Below, piece by piece: positions 30,729 through 42,827 of a stretch of DNA of 64,000 nucleotides. Each line of letters opens with the position of its first letter. Within the stretch, counting starts at the first letter, position 1. A program made the translations under genes and the position numbers. The stretch comes from Mycocentrospora acerina (taxonomy: Eukaryota > Ascomycota > Dothideomycetes > Pleosporales). The stretch spans positions 124,001 through 188,000 of the forward strand of contig JAKUHH010000284.1 in assembly GCA_022701365.1 (NCBI GenBank), given 5' to 3'. The notes beneath the pieces were generated by a model, which saw nothing but the letters and a program-made list of their open reading frames with translations, searched no databases and had not been told where the DNA came from.

Positions 30729-32717
30729 TCAAGCGCCATTCTTCTGTCTCTGCTCCACTAACACGCCCTCGAAAAATCGGCCAACCTCCTCTCCATCCTC
30801 TAGTCCCGCTACCATAGCCACATACTGATCCGGTCTAACCACTAGTACTGCGCCTTCCACTTCGCTAACACCATACTTCTCATATGCCTTCCCATGCCCC
30901 GAGTTGTAATGCTCGTCATCAGTAAATGTTTTATGCAAGTCTTTGATCCCCCATTTGCCCGTCGCAGGCCAAAAGTAGTCCGGAATAGATGCTTGGTCGA
31001 TTTCAGCAAATGGTGTGCTGAGCACGAGGAGTGGCTCAATGATGCTATCAGCATGTGATACGAGGGGCGTGAATTTTTTCGCCATTGGGTCGAGGAGGGC
31101 GGTCAGCTATGGTGTGACGTTAGCTAAAAGCTCAAATTTGGCAGAGGGGGAAACGACGGAATACTAACGCTGTCTAGTTTGGTCTTTTGCTTCTTGTCGT
31201 TGATGTCTCCGGAAAATACAACGATTCGCCACCTCCCATCGCTCTTTAATACGCTTTGTAATTGCACTGCCTTGCAATCACAAAATCTGATTACCTGCGC
31301 GGAGGGAAATCTCATTCCCACTGTCACACCCTTTGCAAGATCTTTACTTCCACCGTAGTTGGTGATGAGACTATCCTGATACCTCGCTGTGAAACCAGCC
31401 ATGTACCGTCCGCTTTTTCGGAAGTAATCGGCGAACTCTCCTTCAAATTGCTCTTTGCGGCTGAACTTGCCAGAGAGCTCTTTGTCAAAAGCAATCAAAT
31501 CTGCAGCGGTCTTACTGCGCTCGGAGATGTAGGTGGAAAGTAAAGAAGGCGGAGAAAGACCGGAGAGGATGGAGCCAAGTTTCCAACCGATATTATAGCC
31601 GTCTTGGAGAGACACGTTCATGCTGAATTGCCGTTAGCTATATGTTTGCAACGTATCCCAAAATCTGAGATGACTGAGTTTACATACCCTTGTCCAGCTT
31701 TGGGAGAATGAGTGTGACATGCGTCACCAGTGAGGAAGATTCGTTCGTCCTTGTGAAATTTCTCTGCAAGTCGCTGGCCTATGCTGTACGCACTCCACCA
31801 AAACGTGCCCGCGAACTCCATTTCATAAGGCGCAAATATTTTCCGTGCCGTGTTTTGGAGATCCTCGAGTTTCACGTCTTTGGGATGCGAGCCGGCGGGA
31901 AGCTGGATGTAGAAGCGGACTAGTTCCCCTCCTTCGCGCGGAATGATGAGCAGGTTTCCAGCGGAAGAATGAATGGTACATTTTCGGCGAATGTCGGGAA
32001 ATGTGGTAAGCGGGTAAATATCCATGACACCCCAGACGGTATCTGTTGTATCGCCGAGCATTTTGTATTCAAGAGCGTGACGAATGGTGGAGTGGGCGCC
32101 GTCGCACCCCTGCAAATGTATCAGCTTCCAGCTCGTTCCGATGTTGGTTTAACCATCGTTGAATTTGGCCAGCAAGGTCATGGACTTACTAAGACATATT
32201 TCGCCTCCCAGATTTCCTCCTTTCCATCTTTCTCCGCCCTAACCTTCACACAATGTGCATTCACATCGTTCTTTTTGTCTTCGTCAACGTCCACCCCCTT
32301 AACCGTCCACCCATACTCAATCCCTCCCTTTCCCTTCTTCTCCTCAAGAATCTTTCCCATTTTACCCAACATCAACCCGTTCATCCGCGCCTGATTAAGT
32401 ATGACATGTGGCAAATGGCTCATTCCCTTCTCAGTATCAAGTGTCCTACTTTTTCTCAAGATACCTCTCCCCTCATCGCCAGGTCCCCAGAAACACACTT
32501 CAAGAATGTGATATGCATCACGGAGAAGGTCTTCAGACAGACCAAAGGATTCATAAATCTCAACAGTGCGGACTTGCACACCGTCGGCTTGACCAATCTC
32601 CATAGGCCCGGAGCGTCGCTCCAGGATGGTGAAGGGGATGTTGTATATGGCCAGCCATGTCGCAGCGAAGATGCCTGCAGAACCAGAACCGGCGATGAGG
32701 ACGTCTGTTTTTGGCAT
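30729..32717 (-). CDS. FAD-dependent monooxygenase, phenol 2-monooxygenase-like
   Basis: Flavoprotein of the group A aromatic hydroxylases (FAD_binding_3 plus C-terminal thioredoxin-like dimerisation domain). Four exons, 32717-32190, 32109-31688, 31622-31169 and 31106-30729, phases 0, 2, 0, total 593 residues, close to phenol hydroxylase length. Motifs: N-terminal dinucleotide fold VLIAGSGSAGIFAATWLA, the QADGVQVRTVEI stretch, the DG motif in GCDGAHSTIRHAL, and the GD motif RIFLTGDACHTHSPKAGQG. The conserved MNVSLQDGYNIGWKL follows. The C-terminal part contains VVRPDQYVA, the usual end of the family's thioredoxin-like fold. The C-terminus GRFFEGVLVEQRQKNGA lacks a peroxisomal signal. Likely hydroxylates a phenolic substrate, from plants or a secondary metabolite; substrate unknown. 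It ends 229 bp from the convergent SAT4 gene. Confidence 0.92.
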
Positions 32718-33500
32718 TATGGTGTTCTGCTGAGGATTGAAGTGGGAGAAGCTGACGATGACGCTTTTGACCCCGTGTGTTCGTCGCGTGCCTTGATCGT
32801 TGAAAAGTCAACGACTTGAATGTAGTTCTCGAGTAAATGAAATTGCCTCTCCTCGACAATAAAAGGATGATACAAATGAAGTTCAGCAAATCGCAAGAAT
32901 CTGAAGTTGTAGTTATATGTTTTACCTCCGGGTCCATCCCGAGGAGCGACGGAATGGACCCGGATGGCGTTGCGGGGAGGACTTTAGCGCGCGCACTAGT
33001 ACCATGTCGGTAGTCTGGATGGTAATCTGAATTATGAAGTTATCATTGAAGACTGGAAGGGCACATGTGCATCGGATACTGTTTTGGAAGAAGATTATTG
33101 ACGTAGAATTGATACTAGATACACAGCTTCTAAGGAACGCACGTAAACTTTGTTACAAAATGATTACACATGAAAACTACCTGGCCATATATTTGTTTTA
33201 CTTGAGAGACTGAAGGCATGTTGCAAAAGCCATGCCTCTAATTCCTAATACATTCAAAGCGTGGCAATTCTTACAGTAGGTGCATTCAAAAGGAAATAGT
33301 TATCAGAGCAAAGTAGGTATCAAGTATTATTGTATGTAGCTTCGCGCAAAAAAATAATTACGATTCGACAGGCAAGCGAACTCCATACCTAGCCAAGTTT
33401 GTTTAGGTTTCTTGCGCCGGGGACTCCGATTCATAAAATAAAATCTATACAAGAATGAATGTCATAAGAAAAACGCTGGAAAGGGATTGAAATGCGGCAA
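32718..33500. other. Intergenic region
   Basis: 783 bp between the monooxygenase start and the 3' end of the chitin synthase chaperone gene, both minus. AT-rich; nothing recognised. Confidence 0.5.
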
Positions 33501-34602
33501 TTAATGGCCGACAGAGTAATGCGACATTCGCGAGTTGTACGGTTGCTGGTACATGGAAGGTGCGTATTCGGATTCCTGGTAAACGGTACCCCTCTTGTCT
33601 TGTTCAGGCAAGAATTCCTTGACTTCCCAGTTGTGCTGCTTGACACCGACGGAAAACTCGAGATCTTCACGAGTAATGGAATCCCAGTACTATTTTTAGA
33701 CCTGTTAGCGTGCGCCAAGGGGTTGGGGAAAAGTGGAGCGACTAACCTTGTACACCATCATGACCCCAAGCAGATTGCAAATGGTGGCAAAGAAAAGGCC
33801 ATCCATGTAGTGTTTAATGCTGTCGCAGATGGTCTCGCTGAAAACGTAAAGAATTACCTGGCCAATAGTGAAGAAGAAGACGCCGAATGCAATGTCGCCT
33901 AGCGGCCAGCGGTCCTCGAGCGTTCCGAGAACGAGCATCACCTGGCTTACGACGTAGACGAAGAGAATGATGGCGTTGACAATGTAAGTGACAACAAAGA
34001 TTCCAATAGGATTCTTGGCACTCAGACCCCAGTTTTTGAATGTGAGGAGAGAGATGGCGCCGCCGACTAGAAACATGCCCAAGGAGGCGACCCGCACTAG
34101 CCAGACTGAGAGCGTCGTTCCATCTTCATAGAGCTGGAAGCCTACGAAACCGTTGATGAGTAAGCAGGTACAGAGGGCAGAAACGAGGCCATTTTGCACC
34201 GCAGTAAGGTAGGGGTAGGCGGGGGAACCAGGGGCGGCAACACCGGCGTCGAGGACGAGAGATACGATTGTCAGAAGCAGGTAGATGTAGAAGAAAGAAG
34301 TGATTTCCTTGCGGCCTGTCGCATTGTCAGTTCCTGTGTATCCGCCTCTGTGAATGCGCCAACGTACCGACAGCGGTAAATTTTGAGCGCACGTGAATGA
34401 TCATGATGACTGTCATGCACATGGCAAGAATGTGCATGAAGTCGTTGGCGGCCTGGAAGATGAGCGTATTGCCAACCTCGATCGAGCGCGAGTAGCAGGC
34501 TGTCTGGATACCGGCGCCATTATTGACCTCCTGGTGACCCACGAGGGCGCAAAGAGGCAGCGCTGCCTTTTCGCAAATATCCTGGAAGTCGCCGAATCCC
34601 AT
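33501..34602 (-). CDS. CHS7: Chitin synthase export chaperone Chs7
   Basis: Polytopic ER membrane protein needed for chitin synthase III (Chs3) to leave the ER. Three exons, 34602-34368, 34315-33747 and 33689-33501, phases 1 and 0, 330 residues, the usual length. It begins [22 protein letters not shown], the characteristic lumenal N-terminus, followed by [20 protein letters not shown]. Seven hydrophobic helices follow, among them [20 protein letters not shown] and [19 protein letters not shown]. The cytosolic tail reads [20 protein letters not shown] and is rich in Tyr and Ser. Introns are 52 and 57 bp; the second has a GCTAAC branch site and TAG acceptor. Nothing unusual. Confidence 0.95.
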
Positions 34603-35398
34603 GTTGGCAATGTATGGAGAGTGTGGTGGGAGTTGTTGCGAGGGAAGCGAGGGGTCCGAGGCTGGGTGCGGATCGACGGACTCCCGGCGAGGGCTGGGGG
34701 GTGGCAGGGAAAGTGCGACCCGATATACGAGGAAAGAGCGAGAGAATAGCGAGTGTGTGTGTTTGTGCAACAAACAGCAGCGAGAGAATGCGCAAGGACG
34801 GCGCGAGTCGTACAGCAGCGTAGGCCAAAATGTGGAGTGGTTGTCAGGGAGGAGTGAGTGTGCAATGCTGGCCCTGTCGCAATCCGTAGGGCCGCGCTAA
34901 GAAGCCCCCGAAGCCACCCTGCAGGTCCAACTTTTCTCTCCGCCACTCACGGCTCAACACCACAAATCATGTCGAGACTGACTCGGCCACGCTCGTTTGG
35001 GCTGCTTCTTTTTGCATCTCGGACTCTTGGCACCACTCTTTGCTCTTTATGCTATTCAGATGTTTGCAGAAACGGGCTTTTGTTGTTGTGGTCATCACGC
35101 AACACGTGCCAAGACTGCCCTGGCCATGAGGGCATTGTTGACTCGCAAAACTGCCACGGCGACAGTGTATTTTCACATGATCATCACAACAGGCAGAATG
35201 TGGCAGCCTCACGCGTCAGCAGTACCATCAAGGCATCCGCAGATTCAAGCTTATTGTCCCCTTCACCAGCTTCAACTAACAATATTGCTTCTCAAATGCC
35301 CTCAAGCAAATTGCTTGCTCAGTCTTCAAATTGCCCCATATCTTGATTCCTGATCATGTAAAGCGAAATATTGCATCCTTCTCACTGCCGCCTTTTTC
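34603..35398. promoter_or_regulatory. Divergent intergenic region
   Basis: Nearly 0.8 kb containing the CHS7 promoter and leader. Many overlapping ORFs occur but are low-complexity Ser/Arg/Pro translations of CT-rich leader sequence. Nothing else seen. Confidence 0.5.
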
Positions 35399-35930
35399 AT
35401 GCTATCCCACCACTCCCGAATGACACACGCTCCACCCAATGACACAGGATATGCCCTCCTTAGTGCCTGGATCGACCAACGCGTAGACACAACCTTCCTC
35501 CAACACCAGTACCGCATCTCTTACCTTCTTGACAGCCAGCTGATTGCCCGCTCTATCGTGGAAACCAGTTTCCTCTCTCGTGCGTACCCTCCTGTGCTTC
35601 GTCTGTCCTCTGCATCACTAATTTCAGCTCACTTTAGGCGTGCTCTCCATATACACCCAGACCAAGGCTTCACAAGGTCTCATCGGCATCAACGGCTCAG
35701 TCTACAGTTCCAAGTTGCATATTCGCCGTGGCAGTATCGACACTAGGCCCTTTGTAGGTATCATGGCCATAGGGTGTGGGCACGATGGTGTCGTGTTGAG
35801 AGGTACTTGCATGGACACATTCGGCGAAGCATTAGAGAGTTTTGTCGATACTGTGCTGGATACAGGGAATACTTACGCGAAGGAATACACAAGACAAAGG
35901 GAAGAAGAATTCGAGTGTGAGAGGAAATAA
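35399..35930 (+). CDS. Small protein of unknown function (pair member 1)
   Basis: Two exons, 35399-35579 and 35638-35930 (58-bp intron, GTGCGT donor, CACTAAT branch site, TTTAG acceptor), phase 1, 157 residues; ATG at 35420 is an alternative start. It reads TGYALLSAWIDQRVDTTFLQ, then YRISYLLDSQLIA, then SQGLIGINGSVYSSKLHI and FVGIMAIGCGHDGVVLRG, ending in a charged helix EALESFVDTVLD and KEYTRQREEEF. No signal peptide or membrane helix. It resembles, weakly, the convergent neighbour at 36187-36624 in the order of YxxxYL, GxxGI, hydrophobic strand, VLxG and a terminal A.E.FV helix. Confidence 0.55.
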
Positions 35931-36186
35931 GGCGAGAGAGAGAAGGTCAAGTAGTGGGAGGTCTCACAAGGTAGATGGTAGGGTTCCATTGTGTCTCCTC
36001 TTCATTTTTTTTTAAAAATTCTTCAGTCCAATTTCTTCGAATGCGAACCTCTTCAAATTAAGTTTCCTTAACTCTTGTCGAACGTGAGATCGAATGTATT
36101 TATCTTCCTTTCCCATAATCTTCACATGATCATCTTTGGTACCTTTCTTCGCTGTCATCATGCGTACAAAACTCCCCATACCCTTG

Positions 36187-36624
36187 TCATCGTCCATCTC
36201 CACTACCTCTCCATATTTCGTCACAAACTCTCACAAATCCCTCTATTGCCTTCTCCCACACCTCTCTATCCACTCTCGGATCTGCACCCCTCACTGCCCA
36301 CCCTGACAACACAATTCTCACATCTGGTGTCACTGCTGCTAGCGCCATATAGTGCTGCGGTGGCACATCCACAGTATGACACATCATGAGTTGAAGATTG
36401 CTGGGACTGCCGAGTCCTAAGATTCCGAGACATCCATTTTTATCCAGAGTCAGCAAGTGAGTTGCAATAATCGACACGAATGTTTGCAATTTGGGGGTAA
36501 GCCATTCAGGAAGTAAGGGGGTAAAAAGATAAGTCAGGCGGACATTGAGACACGGATGAGCATCCTGAGGATTTATTGAGGATACAATAGAGCGAGGAGG
36601 GGTAGAGGTCGCTGGTTTTGACAT
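36187..36624 (-). CDS. Small protein of unknown function (pair member 2)
   Basis: One open frame of 145 codons from an ATG: MSKPATSTPPRSIVSSINP, then VRLTYLFTPLLPEWLTPKL, LDKNGCLGILGLGSPSNLQL, HYMALAAVTPDVRIVLSGW and WEKAIEGFVRVCDEIW. A second frame (36224-36012) continues open and basic after a possible GTAGTG donor at the W codon region, so a 3' exon is possible. No membrane helix. The order of elements parallels the gene at 35399-35930, which ends towards it. Confidence 0.5.
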   Translation of the reverse strand: MSKPATSTPPRSIVSSINPQDAHPCLNVRLTYLFTPLLPEWLTPKLQTFVSIIATHLLTLDKNGCLGILGLGSPSNLQLMMCHTVDVPPQHYMALAAVTPDVRIVLSGWAVRGADPRVDREVWEKAIEGFVRVCDEIWRGSGDGR

Positions 36625-37797
36625 CTATGTAGGGAGGTGAGATATCTCAATAGACAATTGTGTTGTGTTGGATAGCCAAGGGTTGTGATGAATTGGAAGT
36701 AATTGAGACCGTGGAAGCTTAGTGGGACATTTTGGAAACTCAAAGTGGAAGAAAGAAGCAGAAGGAGGCGAGCGTGTAACCTAAAGGTACACTCAATTCT
36801 GAAGGTGAATTTTAGAGACTACTGCATGGAAAGAAGGTAGAAAGCGGTCTTCTTAAAGTCGCGGGGAATTCAGGAATATTATGCAATTGTAAGAAAGCAC
36901 GCATGAGTAAAATTCAAATTTGAGCTTCGTATGTGTAACTCCACTGGCAAGTTTCCTAATTTTCTTTTGGTAGTGTGACAAAGCGAAAGCAAACAACAAA
37001 CAACGCAATCACTACATTTCAGCATAGCTATGGTCTGTCTTTCGTAATTTCAAGTCTGTGCTACACTGGGAATGAGAACCTTGAATAGTAACATAACTGC
37101 TTATGCAATTAGAAATGCTTTGGATTAAGCAACTCTCAGATCTTTCAGAGAAACGATTGATATAGCAAAATAACTGGCCAAAATGACAAATTTACAGTAA
37201 ATCTCTACTGTAAAGTCATGACCGTAGTACTTCCGTGGTCTGGATCATTCTGCTTTGAAATATGGTTCTGTCGATTCAAAAATCTGACGGAACTATTCTA
37301 CCTCATCCCTCGGAGGTTGGCGCAAGCAATGGCAAACGAACACTTACGAGAAGCACATTCGATCTTGACGGAGGTAAAGGCATGTTTGCAAGTAAATATA
37401 GCTCTTGAGAAACAGCCTAGTAACTTTCATTGCAAGAAAACATTCACGATGGAAGAACAAAAAACCTTGTCTAGAAAGTTGAGATTGATTTTGCCTAAAT
37501 TGTCTCTCAACTTCATTGGTCTGTTCGGACTAGTACGTGAGGCTCGTATTGGCTGTACCTGATCGAGCTTAGATATGTGGACCCTTCAGGCTCCAAATCA
37601 AGTCTGTGTAGCCACAATCCTTCGCCCCTCTGAAATGTAGTATCGACATGTCTTCTCAACTCGCTCTCCCTAGATCACCTCACAGTGTCATCAGCGTTGG
37701 TCAAGATAGGAACTCAGCCGCTGATCTAAGAATTTCCACATTACCGTTCATAATTCTGTGAGATTAATAGCTTCGAGCCTTCGCAGACCTTATCATA
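36625..37797. other. 1.2-kb intergenic region
   Basis: AT-rich, between divergent starts of the small unknown gene and a Zn2Cys6 gene. An ORF at 37218-37562 has an Ala/Leu helix (PRRLAQAMANEHLREAHSIL) followed by a possible donor, but no partner exon or family; not called. Confidence 0.45.
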
Positions 37798-39490
37798 ATG
37801 CTATCCGACCCGAACCTTATCCGAAAGACTCGAAGAAACAGTGCTAAAGTCAAGACGGGTTGCAGGACATGCAAGTATGTCAATGAGTGTATATTCTCGG
37901 ATAGATGTTGACGTGTGTCACAGAATCCGCCGAATCAAATGTGACGAACAGAAGCCAAGTTGTCTTAAGTATACATAGTTTAAGCATATTTTTAGTTAGT
38001 GCGATGCTAACCCGTTCAGGTGCACAAGTACAGGCCGAAAGTGCGACGGATATGCCGATGTAACGACAGCATTTCAGATTCACGCTTGGAATTTGAGCCG
38101 AGCGTCTCGTCCCGCACATGGAGTACCTGAACTAGCCATCTTCGGAGATAACGTTCAATACCTAGAATTCTTCCATCGTTGTGCTGGGCCTGCCTTAGCT
38201 AGCAGGTTCGATAACGAGTTCTGGTGTCGAACGTCCCTCCAAATGGCCCATGCGGAACCAGCCGTGCGACATGCCTTGATTGCTCTCAGTTATCTTCACA
38301 AGACAGAGCCGGGAAACATTAAGCATGTGCGTTCAGGTTCTGCGACTGACTCCAAACATAGGACTCTTTTGCTCCATTACAACAAGTCCGTGCGCCATCT
38401 CGTTGATCGTATGACTGAGCCATCTTACACACCGGAGATTGGGCTTGTCACTTGCATACTTTTCGTTTGCATGGAATTTTTTCGCGGAAACTACCATTCA
38501 GCATTCACACATCTGAGAAATGGATTGAAGGTTCTGCACGAATGGCAAGAACAAAGGCGACATGATTCTGTGGTCTTTTCACCCGTGCCGAAGATTTATC
38601 ACCGTTCCCTAGACCGGAGTGCACTCATAGAAAACCAACTCAGGCCAATATTAATTCGAGGGATAGCATCTGCAATGATGTATGGTGCCAAAATTGACGA
38701 GTCATTTATCAATCCATACCCAACTCCCCGGAGCCCAGACCACCAACCTTTTACATCTCTCCAAGATGCTCAAAACTCTTACCACGAACTTCGTAACGCG
38801 TCAATTCTCTGCATGCGGAACTTGAGCAAAAAAATCATGCAGCGAATTACTCTTTCGCCGGAAGATATCCAACAACAGGCGCATCTTCTACAATGCCACA
38901 GTGTATGGTACAGATGCTTGCAACTGCTTGAGAACAAGGTGATAACTTCATATGAGGATCGAGTAGCAATTAGTTCTTTGAAGGCATTTTATTACGCAAC
39001 GTACATCTTTATCGCTTGCATAGATGATGTATCACAGACGGCATCGGATGCCCACCTCAAAAGCTTCAAAGCATTGAATCGCGAAGCAAAATTCGTCATC
39101 GAGTCTTCAAGTCAGACAACCCCAGGTGCCGCAAGGTTCACCTTTGAGATCGCTCTGATTCCGGCATTGTACTTCTGCGCAACTTGTTGCCGTTGTCCAA
39201 CCACACGCCGCGAAGCTATTTCTTTACTCGAGCTGAACCCACCGCGCGAGGGCTTGTGGGATGCAGAACAACACGTCATAATTTCGAAACGAGTCATAGA
39301 AATTGAAGAGAAGGAGCTAGATCCTTTGACTGGGTGGCCAGCCGTCAATACTCGGCTTTGGAGTAGTGTTATTGACGCGAATATAGACCACAATGGTGGG
39401 TTCTGGATTTGTTTTGTGCCAGCGAAATGGGTTGGAGAGACTGATGCCAAAGGAGTCCAGAGGCAACTACTTGAATGGGTCGTGGTTTGA
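37798..39490 (+). CDS. Zn2Cys6 transcription factor
   Basis: Fungal binuclear zinc cluster regulator. Three exons, 37798-37874, 37924-37968 and 38020-39490, phases 2 and 2, 530 residues. The cluster is split by both introns, as is common: TGCRTC, K-IRRIKCDEQKPSCL, K-CTSTGRKCDGY, giving CX2CX6CX6CX2CX6C near residues 24-52. A basic stretch RKTRRNSAKVK precedes it. The rest is a helical fungal-specific regulatory region, with YLEFFHRCAGPALASRFDNE, AVRHALIALSYLHK and ACYLFVCMEFFRGNY-like segments (LVTCILFVCMEFFRGNYHSA). This N-terminal zinc cluster plus DUF3468-like layout is typical of uncharacterised regulators. No adjacent biosynthetic target is obvious; candidate targets are the small genes on its left. 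Confidence 0.9.
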
Positions 39491-41301
39491 ATGGACTTTG
39501 AGAAATACTGCGTGTGAGCGTTATCGATTGTACTCGGGCTGTACCATATTAGACATATTTGTATCCCAAGTTTATCGCTTCTACAGATATCAAGAATTCG
39601 TTCTGCCCGTATAACATTGCAATTCAATTTGAATTGTTCTGGTAAAATAGAGTAATTACCTCAGATCCGTCTATCCTACAAAGTACCATGTCAAAACCAA
39701 AGCAGCTTCATGAATACCCCATTTCAGTGACAACAATCATAAAATATTCCATCCATCACACTTGAACGAGCTCAAAATTTAAACCACAGGTGGATCATTT
39801 AAAACGCCCTGTTCAATGGCTGCCCAAATTTCTTCGTCTCAGTCACGTACGCCCACCGCATCTCATGAGATCTTCTGGTCAAAGTAGCCAAGTATTTTTC
39901 ATGTTAACACAATGTGTAACATCATTATTTGCATTAAAATACATATTTCCCATACTTCTCCAAAATTCTATGGATGTTGATTTCAACAAGACATCCGAAT
40001 TCAATGAACATTTACTAGATAACATCTGCACTCTTTTATGAATGTAGCTCCATTTAAACAACGTTGCTCCGGGTCTACGAGAAACAAATCAAGATCAATG
40101 TTCAATTCCGAACTTAAAGGCTCCCAATTCATACATTGACTACAAGAAAGCACTCGACGGCAGCAACTGTAATCAAATTGATGTATTCGAACCATGCTTA
40201 TCGATTTGATGAACTCCAAAATTTGTAAGGCTCGATATGACTGATCTTAATTTGTGCATAGCCTTGCCAAGGAGGGTGTTTCGATTAAAACTCAATAACT
40301 CAGTGTCGCATCACATCAGATCCATGCAGAGTATTCAGCAGCCTTGCGACGAAGTGAGGTAGTTGTGGTAAAAGTACCAAGCGTAAGAGAGAGAGAGAAA
40401 GGTATGTTTAAGACGCTAGAAAACAAGTCTAATGTGAAAAGAATGTTAATTGTAAGAAAAAAGAGCTAAATAATGGAGAGGGTGAACGTTGGCGAGAGGA
40501 GTGAGACCCCGAAATTTACCCTGAGATCACCAGTTCCAAGTCAAATTGCGCACTTTGGGTATCGCCAGGAAAGCATCACTTTGGTTGGTGGAATTATCAA
40601 GCATCGGGATTTGTTCCGCAATTTTCTCATATGAGCTGTTGTGAGATTCGCAATTTGTATTGCCGATAACCGGCTTCCTCCTCGCTTCTTGACATGTCGA
40701 CCTCATTTAGAAGATTCAGCATGTAATATCTAAATACGTTATCATCCAGTCATCTAAATACTCTCTCAATCGTGTTTTGTTCTCAAAACACTAGACCCGA
40801 GAGATGAAATTGCAACTTGTTGATGTTTTTGACATTACGCTAACACTTTCACTGCTATGGAGTGAGACTCGAATGACGCTCATATAATCTCCCTTGGCGC
40901 CCTAAGGAACAAGCAGGAACTGCCAAGGCGTATTGTGTCATTTTCTAGTTTTGATCTGAATCGAGAGATGGTTGTATCATAGAGTATGAAGATACAGGCA
41001 GATAGAGGCGGTGCACTAGTTGAGGTGCTCATTACACTCACCTCAGTCCATCGCTTATCATCTGAAATCTGAATTCTGATCATTTATATGTTGCAGTTCT
41101 GTTGTTGAGATTCTCGACCAGGGTCAGTCTTATGGTCCTTGGCGGACGCCTCAAAGTCTAACCAGCGTGTGAGCTGCCTCCTGATTCACCAACCAGAATT
41201 AGATGCTAGCCGCCAGAAGCTATGTCCTTGGCAGCATGACCCCGCTCTTGATATAGGCAGCAGAATTGATAACTCCGACTACCATACTTACCCTCGCGAA
41301 G
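39491..41301. other. 1.8-kb AT-rich intergenic region
   Basis: No ORF with coding character, no recognisable RNA, and only a short (ga)n run near 40388-40398. Nothing else seen. Confidence 0.5.
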
Positions 41302-41788
41302 ATGGTCTACCTCGCCCTTAGCGCACCAGTTGAGGATGTCCTCATAGTCACTGGATACAGTGCTATCGATTGGCTAAGGTTTCAAGTAAGATGATAGTGT
41401 TGCCCTGCAGATATTTTTCACTTACAAGGATCTATAGAATATCTCACGTAGAGTCGCAGAGGAATTTGTCGAGTTGTTTCCTCACACGCGATGGCGGGAA
41501 TATTCTGCAGACCAACTACAAGACATGGCGAACATAGTCAATCACAAACTCGCGGAAGAAAATGTTCCAGTGGCGAGAGAGGATGTTATCTTCTGGAAGA
41601 TGAATACTGTAATTCGTGATATTCATAAGAAGAAGAGAAAAGAAAGTATGAATATTGTGATCTAGGAAGTAAAACCTACTAAATTATGAATAGACACACT
41701 TCCGCAACCACCTGCACCAGAGCATCATCCGCCTAATCGAACTGGAGAAAGCAGTACGCGTAATTTCGATCCGATTAGGGACATTTAA
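41302..41788 (+). CDS. Small RW-motif protein A (unknown family, copy 1)
   Basis: Three exons, 41302-41385, 41438-41645 and 41694-41788, phases 0 and 1, 128 residues. Introns are 52 bp (GTAAGA donor, TATAG acceptor) and 48 bp (GTATGA donor, CTACTAAAT branch site, AATAG acceptor). It reads MVYLALSAPVEDVLIVTGYS and then the core: TRWREYSADQLQDMANIV, NHKLAEENVPVAREDVIFWK and MNTVIRDIHKKKRKE. The tail is Pro-rich (TLPQPPAPEHHPP). The core matches the gene at 54660-55097: RW, AD.L, VN..LA.E..P, DV..W.M. No known family recognised; no signal or membrane segment. The basic KKKRK end could be nuclear targeting, which is inference. Confidence 0.6.
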
Positions 41789-42827
41789 TAGACTTACACC
41801 GCCACTTTCACAACATAATTACCCTTTCCTGTTGTTTGGGAAGTATTGTTGTCAATTTTGATCACCATGTACAATAGTTATCCGGTTACATGGATAGGTT
41901 GTGAAAATATCTGAAGACGGATCGATCTAGTCATCACCGACTCAAAATAGAAGTACGAAGTCTTTTACTAGCTGGCCGCTTTTATGATAGTGGACTCAGG
42001 TTGCGATTGAGTTGTCTTATCTCAACCTTCGGCGCCATGGATATCAAATAGCTGTACGAGCTGCGCGCAGACAGCGGCAATAAGGAAACAGGTCACTCTT
42101 ACTTCAGCGTGAGCTGAAAAATTTGAAAAATAGCAAGTAGAAATTGAGTGGAGATATTAGACAACATGCACAGGTGCAACCAACTTCGCTATGTAGCATA
42201 ATAGGTAAGTCTGAGTCGCTTCCGTTGGCTTTGGGGTCGCGGTGGCGATAACAGGGTATGTCGATGAGCTCTAACCCGCACTATAGGTCTGATGGACCTC
42301 AGTAGACGTGAAATTATTGTCTCCTTTTCTGTTGTATACAAGGTGGGAAGTGCGATTTGCATACCGGAGTTGCGCTCGAACACAATGGTCGCGAGACTCG
42401 ACAACTTTTGGTAATTTCCTACATCGAAGTCACGACCTCGGTCGTGATAACTCTACATATCGAGTCAAAGTAACGATAACGTTCCAGCCTATCAAGTACG
42501 GTAATAGGTTTCTTCAGCAGATAAGCCTCGATCTGTTGAGTACATATTGAACTTGATTATGGTTGAATGACACGCTGAAGCTACTCGCAGAACTGTCACT
42601 CTTTTGTTCTCATACAAAACGCAGACCTGTGGTCCTCAGGTAAGTAGAACATCTTCTCAGGATCACATTGTTGAGCAATGTCGACCGCCTGCAGTCATCT
42701 TGTCGGCTGCCGATGTTCAGCCGTGGGTCCGCAGTTCGGCCGTGACGCGAGATCACATGATTAGCTAGTGCGCCAAGCTCCTCTGTGTATATAAACTTCT
42801 GCCACCCCGTCCCCTCTGCTATTCCTT
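41789..42827. promoter_or_regulatory. Intergenic region with U2 promoter
   Basis: About 1 kb with no coding gene. A TATATAAA box at 42788-42795 lies about 35-40 bp before the U2 RNA start. The rest shows nothing. Confidence 0.5.

Noticed and set aside
34413..35346. ORFs around the CHS7 start on both strands
   Set aside because: They overlap CHS7 exon 1 or its CT-rich leader and have the composition of random translation.
37218..37562. 114-codon plus-strand ORF
   Set aside because: A helix-like middle section but no family, and the apparent donor has no matching acceptor in frame.
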